Assembly: GCA_018398765.1 (NCBI GenBank)
Contig: JAHBMJ010005937.1
Location: 1 to 22,500, forward strand
DNA: 22,500 nucleotides
Origin: Chromera velia
Lineage: Eukaryota > Sar > Chromeraceae
Direction: 5' to 3'
In this document: one piece after another, positions 18,052 to 22,500 of the stretch
Numbering within the stretch: position 1 is the stretch's first letter
How the letters are laid out: each line of letters begins with the position of its first letter
Notes under the pieces: model-generated
Database searches by the model: none
What the model was told of the DNA's origin: nothing
The model's input: only the letters and a program-made list of their open reading frames with translations
Position numbers and translations under genes: made by a program

Positions 18052-19440
18052 ATGCCTATCAGAGTGCCCCGAGGAAAAGGCCTCGGAAAGAAAGGAAGGG
18101 GCAATGCCGGCGCTTGGATTGGAATAAAACAGAGAGACGAAGAGGTGCCAGAGGGGTGTTGGGCTTGCCCGGGACCTGGGTGTTTCAGTGTTTTCCGAAC
18201 TTCGGGGGGTGATCTCGCAAAAAACTCCCTTGTAGTCAAACATTTGCGTCTGATATATAGAATCGATAACCCTGAAGAGTACTTGAAGCTTTCCAGTAGT
18301 GCAGCCAAGGCGAGGGGGGGGGAACATCTCCAATTTGACCTCGGTGGCTTTGAAGAAGATATTCAAGAAGCAGAAGTGAAAGCAGAGTGGGAGGACATTG
18401 GTAGCGATGTTCGAGGTGAGTGGGAGGACATCGGTAGCGATGATCGTTTTGAACTTGAATCCAAAGCCAGCTCTGACTTTGGCAGTGATTGGGGGGAAGA
18501 TGCTCTCGCTGGAGAGCTAGGCTGGAGAGTCTCCATACAGCTGGCAGTATATCTCGTACAGTCAAGCGAGGTTTCTGTTTGTGATCAGTCAAATAGGGCT
18601 GAGTGATTCAAAAGCAACCAAACTCCTGAATATGCTCCAAGATCCGGAGTTCTCTTTGGCAGACCTCCTGAAGGGAGGGCGCCAGGGGATAGGTCAGACC
18701 CGACAGGCCATCAGGACTCTGAGAAAAAAGTTTCAGTTGGAGTATCAGAAAATGGTACAGGAAGGGCGTGTGTCTGTTGTCCCCCAGTTCCACTCAAAGA
18801 CGTTTCAGAACCCTTCTTTGATCAATACGAAGACAAAGAAACAGAGGGAATTCACCCTCTTTTACAGAAACCCACTGGAGATGTTGCAGCACATGATCAC
18901 CCGCGCATGCCGTCGGTGGCCGAAGGGTCATCGATCCATTCGGACGCACCCCGAAGAGATCTACCAGGAGAAAGCAGGCCCGGGGGGTATTGGAGGGACC
19001 CAGGAGCAGGAGAGGGTATATGGGCCACATGCAAATTCCGGAAATTTCTTTTTAGACGCTTTTTAGTCGCTGATCCCCGCCTCTGTAGCAGAAGCAGAAC
19101 CAGAGAGGGGGATTTTGCCGGTGATTTTCAACAGAGACGGGATGGCTAAGAAGAGGCTGACCCCGATGTACTTATCCAGCACATCTTTTGATTTAAACTT
19201 GATGCAGAGTGACTTAGGAAAGATGTGCATGGGCTTTTGGCCCAGCACAAAGCTGCCAGAGGAAGATTCTGAAGATACCCCCCAAGCACAGCAGGCTTTG
19301 AAAGAGCTGCACAGTGAGATGATGTCATTTCTTTTTTCCGACCTAGTCCAGGCTGAATCGGCTGGCCACTCGTTTTCGTTTCTGCTGCCGAAGGAAGGTG
19401 GTGGAGGCGAGGGACTGGGGGAGGAGGGAGGGTCTCTCTA
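18052..19440 (+). pseudogene. Plavaka-like (CACTA group) transposase, frameshifted, nonsense-interrupted and 3'-truncated
   Basis: Three consecutive segments follow the order of fungal Plavaka transposases. The first (frame of 18052) has a zinc-finger-like start (CWACPGPGCFSVF ... H) and an acidic region with a duplicated EWEDIGSD. The second (frame of 18521) reads YSQARFLFVISQIGLSD, then FTLFYRNPLEMLQHMI, the counterpart of the conserved W/F-Y-R-x-P-x-E motif. The third reads LPVIFNRDGMAKKRLTPMYLS and then KMCMGFWPSTK, matching the PVI..D......PLYLS...GF.P pattern. The first break is a 13-bp duplication at 18508-18529; removing it puts the flanking frames in register. The second is TAG at 19064-19066, with the frame continuing directly. 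After about 19400 the protein dissolves into a (GTCT)n microsatellite, so the catalytic C-terminal part is missing. Clearly a relic; superfamily assignment is by motif order only. Confidence 0.6.
18387..18446 (+). repeat. 33-nt in-frame tandem duplication in the transposase relic
   Basis: Two near-identical units each encode an EWEDIGSD block followed by a short divergent tail. They keep the reading frame, unlike the 13-bp duplication further on. Confidence 0.8.
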
Positions 19441-19506
<66 letters not shown>

Positions 19507-19510
19507 CGTA
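19434..19510 (+). repeat. (GTCT)n microsatellite
   Basis: About 17 GTCT/CTGT units with one interruption (GTTT). The tract truncates the Plavaka-like transposase relic and begins a long pyrimidine-rich region. Confidence 0.9.
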
Positions 19511-19960
19511 TGATATAGTCTGTCCATCTGTCTATCTGTATGTCGGCCACTCTGCTCTCGTCTGTCATTCTGCCTAACTGCCTGTCTTTTTGCCTTTTAC
19601 CTGCCACTGCTGGCCTATCTGTCTACTTGGTTGCCTCCTTGCGTACCTGAAAGTGTTTGTTTACCTGCCTGTTTGTCTCAGACTGTGTATCTGCTTTTTG
19701 CCTGCTGCTTCCTTCCTGCCTGTCTATCTGTCTGCCTGCCTTTCTACCTCTCTACCTCTCTACCTCTCTGCCTTTTACGTTTCTGCCTCTCTGCCTTCCC
19801 GCCTTTCTGCCTGTCTGCCTGCCTGCCTGTTTGTTTGTCATTCTGTCTACCTGCCTACTTGTCTGCCTTCCTCCCTTTCAGTCTATCTGTCTGTCTGTCT
19901 GTCAGTTGGCCAGCCTGTCTGCCTGCCTGCCTCTCTTGTTTAACATTCGCTTCTTTCATG
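19511..19960 (+). repeat. degenerate pyrimidine-rich CTGCCTGCCTGT low-complexity tract
   Basis: Short C/T words with regular G (CTGT, CTGC, CTAC) continue for about 450 bases. All six-frame reading frames here are repeats of Leu, Pro, Cys and Ser and are not genes. Confidence 0.8.
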
Positions 19961-20009
19961 TTATTTTTTTGTGAGAAGCATTTGCCGAGTTGGAAGATAG
20001 GCAGAAGGA

Positions 20010-20335
20010 AAGACAGGACTCTTCAACCAAGGAAAGGAGGTAGGAAGGTAGGTAGGAAGGAAGGAAGGAAGAAAGGTAGAGGGGAAGGAAGGTAGGTAAG
20101 TAGGAAGGAAGGAAGAAAGCAAGGAAGGTAGGAAGGAAGGAAGGATGGAAGGAAGGAAGGAAGGAAGGAAGGAAGGAACTTTTCAAGGAAGGACGGAACG
20201 AAGGAAAAAAGGAAGGAAGGAGGGAAGGAAGGAAGGAAGGAAGGAGGGAAGGAGGGAAGGAAGGAAGGAAAGAAGGAAGGAAGGAAGGAAGGAAGGAAGC
20301 TAGGAAGGAAGGAAGGAAGGAATGTGGGAAAGAGG
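20010..20335 (+). repeat. (GGAA)n purine-rich tract
   Basis: About 325 bases of GGAAGG units with GTAG interruptions. Its complement is CCTTCC, so the region flips from pyrimidine- to purine-rich relative to the preceding tract. Translated reading frames are simple FLPS repeats and were discarded. Confidence 0.9.
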
Positions 20336-20530
20336 GGAAGAAGAAGGAAAGGAAAGAATGAGTGAATGACGGAAGGAAGATGCAAGCAGTGGGGGCGTTT
20401 TGCAGGGAAAGTCGCTGGCCTTGCGGTTTTAGGAGTTTTTGAGAGGTACAGGTTGGACGTCTGTTCACTCCCAGTGTCACTGTCTTACTCTTTCTGATTC
20501 GATCAAGAGAAACTCCTACAGAAAAGTACT

Positions 20531-21480
20531 TATACCTAGTGATCCTAGCCCCACTTTCAAGTTCAATCTAGATATAGTAATACCATAACATATAACACAT
20601 TTTTTTCTAGTACTGCGCATGCCGAGGGCGAGTGGGGTGCTTTTTGCCCCCCCCCTCTGCATAGGAAACCGGCGCTTTTCCGCAAAAAACTCGTTCTCAT
20701 AATTAGTAAGGAGTTAGAAGCTGAAACTTTGTGTAAGAAGACGTTGTAACGATAGAAAAAGAACTATAAAACAGATTTTTTATATTATTTCTAGAAACAT
20801 AGGCTGCCATACAAATTTTTCACGTTTTATACCATTTTTTTTACTATTCAAAACCGTTAAAAAATGGCTTCAAAGTCAAAAAATTTGTATGGCAGCCTAT
20901 GTTTCTAGAAATGATATTAAAAATCTGTTCTATAGTTCTTTTTCCATCGTTACAACGTTTTCTTACACAAAGTTTCAGCTTCTAACTCATTACCAATTAT
21001 GAGAACAAGTTTTTTACGGAAATGCACCGCTTTACGGGGGCACCTCACTCGCCCCCGGCATTCGTGAAAAACCTGTTTTTAGTTTTAAAGGTGTATATAA
21101 AAAAGCTTTCTTGTTTTGATTTCTTTTTTAAATTCTTTTTGGTTTAAAAGTTATAAATATTTACTTTTTCAGATTAAAAGTGAATGTAGCTATACCTAGT
21201 GATCCCAGCCTGAGCCTGACTTTCAATCTATAAATAACATTACCATAATATAACATATTTTTTTTCTAGTATTATAAAAGCTAGCTGTTTCTACCTTTAA
21301 CTTTCTAGTATGAAAAGTGTGTGTAAAAAGGTTTTACTATCTTAATTTTAGCTTCTAATTCTTTTTGGTTTAAAAGTTATGAATATTAATCTACTTTTTG
21401 AGATTAAAAGTGAACGCAGCTATACTTTGTAAATTTTATTATTAAATCTTAACATCACTTTCAATCTATATAGCAATTAA
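20531..21480. repeat. decayed tandem repeat of about 230 bp, three partial copies
   Basis: Equivalent points (TATACCTAGTGATC or TATAC) occur at 20531, 21191 and 21421. The shared order is TATACCTAGTGATC, CTTTCAATCTA, TACCATAA, TTTTTTCTAGTA, ATTCTTTTTGGTTTAAAAG and GATTAAAAGTGAA. Copy two is 230 bp long. Copy one is 660 bp because it contains the 443-bp foldback element at 20619-21061. AT-rich, no coding capacity. Confidence 0.75.
20619..21061. mobile_element. 443-bp foldback / long inverted-repeat element
   Basis: Two arms of about 200 bp (20619-20820 and 20879-21061) are near-complete reverse complements around a 58-nt loop. The innermost 32 bp (20789-20820 against 20879-20910) are perfect and the outer ends (20619-20640 against 21040-21061) differ at two positions. 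The ends are GC-rich (ATGCCG..GGCGAGT) while the arms are AT-rich. It has no open reading frame and could form a large cruciform or hairpin transcript. Confidence 0.85.
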
Positions 21481-22013
21481 TACCATCATCATCATGGCTT
21501 TTTGTCTGATTCTTCCGTCACTGCGCAGGCAGTCTTTGTCTCTTTGCCTCTTCATCTTCAGCATTTGACTAACAAACGAAAAAGGACCAACACACCACTT
21601 ATAATGCAGAAGTTCGAATCAAGAAACCACTCTCATGCATATGCGCATTCGATCCCCGGTTAATTTTCAAACGCTGACATCAGGCATCGCATGCGTCCAT
21701 ACACTGATCGCTGCTTAAATTTTTCGTATGCCAACGCGCGCATGCAGATTATTTTCGCTATGATGCCTAGCTAGCAAAGATAGGTGTCTTAAACCACTTA
21801 TTGTTTGCGCTAGTGACGAAGCCATCACAAACGAAATGCAAACATTACAAGACATACACAATTGAATCAACAGCAAACAGTGCAACCGACATGCATTGAA
21901 ACGATCAATTCATACAAACACCAACAATTACAAACAGCATCAAGCCCAACGCAATCAGAAATGAAAAGAAACAAAAGGGTGACGCTAACAGTTTTTTTTG
22001 ACGTAGTGTGGAG

Positions 22014-22036
22014 CAACATGCGCGAAGCGCATGTTG
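22014..22036. repeat. perfect hairpin with GAA triloop (contains GCGAAGC)
   Basis: CAACATGCGC at 22014-22023 pairs with GCGCATGTTG at 22027-22036 around a GAA loop. The core GCGAAGC is known to form an exceptionally stable DNA mini-hairpin. Confidence 0.85.
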
Positions 22037-22351
22037 ACACACACGGAGGAGAAGAAAGTTGTTGGCGTCACCGAGCCTACCGGCCCAGCGACACCAACAC
22101 TTCTTCTCTTCTTCATTTTCCTTTTCTTTCCTCTTCAATGTCCTCTCACACCCAAGCACACTCAAACCACCAAATGAAAGAAAAGAAAAGATGTGGTTTG
22201 GACTATAAATGAAACACACCTCAATTTCACCCTTCAAGTTTACGAGTGTCTCCATCCAAGTCCATCACACCGACTAACTTCTTGTCTCTCCTCTTCATTA
22301 TTCTGTCATTTTCATTTCTCTCCAATTATCTCTATCTCTTCTTCATCTTTT

Positions 22352-22385
22352 ATAGATAGACAGACAGACAGACAGATAGACTATA
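22352..22385 (+). repeat. (CAGA)n microsatellite flanked by TATAG / CTATA
   Basis: About five CAGA units with GATA edges; the flanks TATAGA and CTATA are inverted relative to each other. Confidence 0.75.
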
Positions 22386-22500
22386 TTGTCTTTTCTTTTC
22401 CTTTTTCTCCTTCTTCATTCTCTTCTGTTTCTTTCTTTCTTCTTTTGGTGCGCTCTCTCCGTGGAAGGGTACCAGAGCTCCAGGCCTTAAGCGTACTCTG

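Larger units (their letters stand above)
21490..22500. other. terminal region, no gene recognised
   Basis: The two overlapping reading frames near 21862-22255 (one per strand) show no domain, signal or splice support. The region has several GCATGC/ATGCAT words (21635-21745 and 21889), a perfect hairpin at 22014-22036, pyrimidine-rich sequence from about 22090 onward, and a short (CAGA)n run at 22357-22378. Confidence 0.4.

Noticed and set aside
19590-20095. Plus-strand reading frames rich in Cys, Leu, Pro and Ser
   Set aside because: They are translations of the CTGC/CTGT low-complexity tract in all frames.
19956-20480. Long minus-strand reading frames with FLPSFLPS repeats
   Set aside because: They are translations of the (GGAA)n microsatellite; no start context, domain or splice evidence.
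21600-21660. GTTCGAATC near 21613 and TTCGATCCCCGG near 21645, resembling tRNA T-arm boxes
   Set aside because: No A-box at the right distance and no acceptor-stem pairing on either strand.
21862-22255. Overlapping reading frames on both strands near the right end
   Set aside because: Composition follows simple C/T-rich or A-rich runs; no domain, signal peptide or splice support.

Overview
This is a window of nuclear DNA from an intron-rich eukaryote. The reconstructed genes join exons of about 50-1230 nt across introns of 49-543 nt. Acceptors are almost always TGCAG, and donors are GT with a frequent C at +3. Dense TGCATGCA-type palindromes, simple-sequence tracts and decayed transposons would suit a photosynthetic alveolate such as a chromerid. 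That is an inference from style, not an identification. I see no prokaryotic operon, rRNA, convincing tRNA or CRISPR array.

Layout. (1) 1-591: 5' flank with a dense cluster of GCATGC/TGCATGCA palindromes. (2) 592-3576 (+): multi-exon gene for a predicted secreted or type I-like protein of unknown family, with a coiled-coil middle and a repeated LDW..KG motif at the C-terminus. (3) 3577-4581: AT-rich intergenic DNA. (4) 4582-about 6115 (+): Merlin/IS1016-type DDE transposase with one intron, interrupted by a TAG. (5) 7123-6100 (-): two-exon gene with an HNH-nuclease-like zinc domain, tail to tail with the transposase. (6) 7864-13409 (+): eight-exon Deltex-family E3 ubiquitin ligase model of 1273 aa with RING, Deltex C-terminal (DTC) domain and a tail of about 880 residues. 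This is the best-supported gene. (7) 14833-14489 (-): BED zinc-finger fragment of a probable hAT-like transposon, beside a 346-bp MITE at 15018-15363. (8) 17339-about 15987 (-): two-exon lysine-rich hypothetical gene with an in-frame TAG. (9) 18052-about 19440 (+): broken Plavaka-like (CACTA group) transposase with a 13-bp duplication and a TAG, ending in a (GTCT)n microsatellite. (10) 19440-20340: about 500 nt of pyrimidine-rich repeats followed by about 330 nt of (GGAA)-type purine repeats. (11) 20531-21500: decayed tandem repeat of about 230 bp, with a 443-bp foldback palindrome inserted in its first copy. (12) 21500-22500: no gene recognised; it carries a GCGAAGC-type hairpin.

The Deltex-like ligase and the two unknown genes (592-3576 and 15987-17339) look like host genes. 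Four mobile-element relics of different superfamilies (Merlin, BED/hAT-like, MITE, Plavaka-like) plus a foldback element surround them. The strongest biological observation is the Deltex-like protein. Its DTC fold is clear, but the positions that bind or transfer ADP-ribose in animal Deltex proteins are all substituted or deleted, and the DTC, normally C-terminal, is followed by a very long low-complexity tail.
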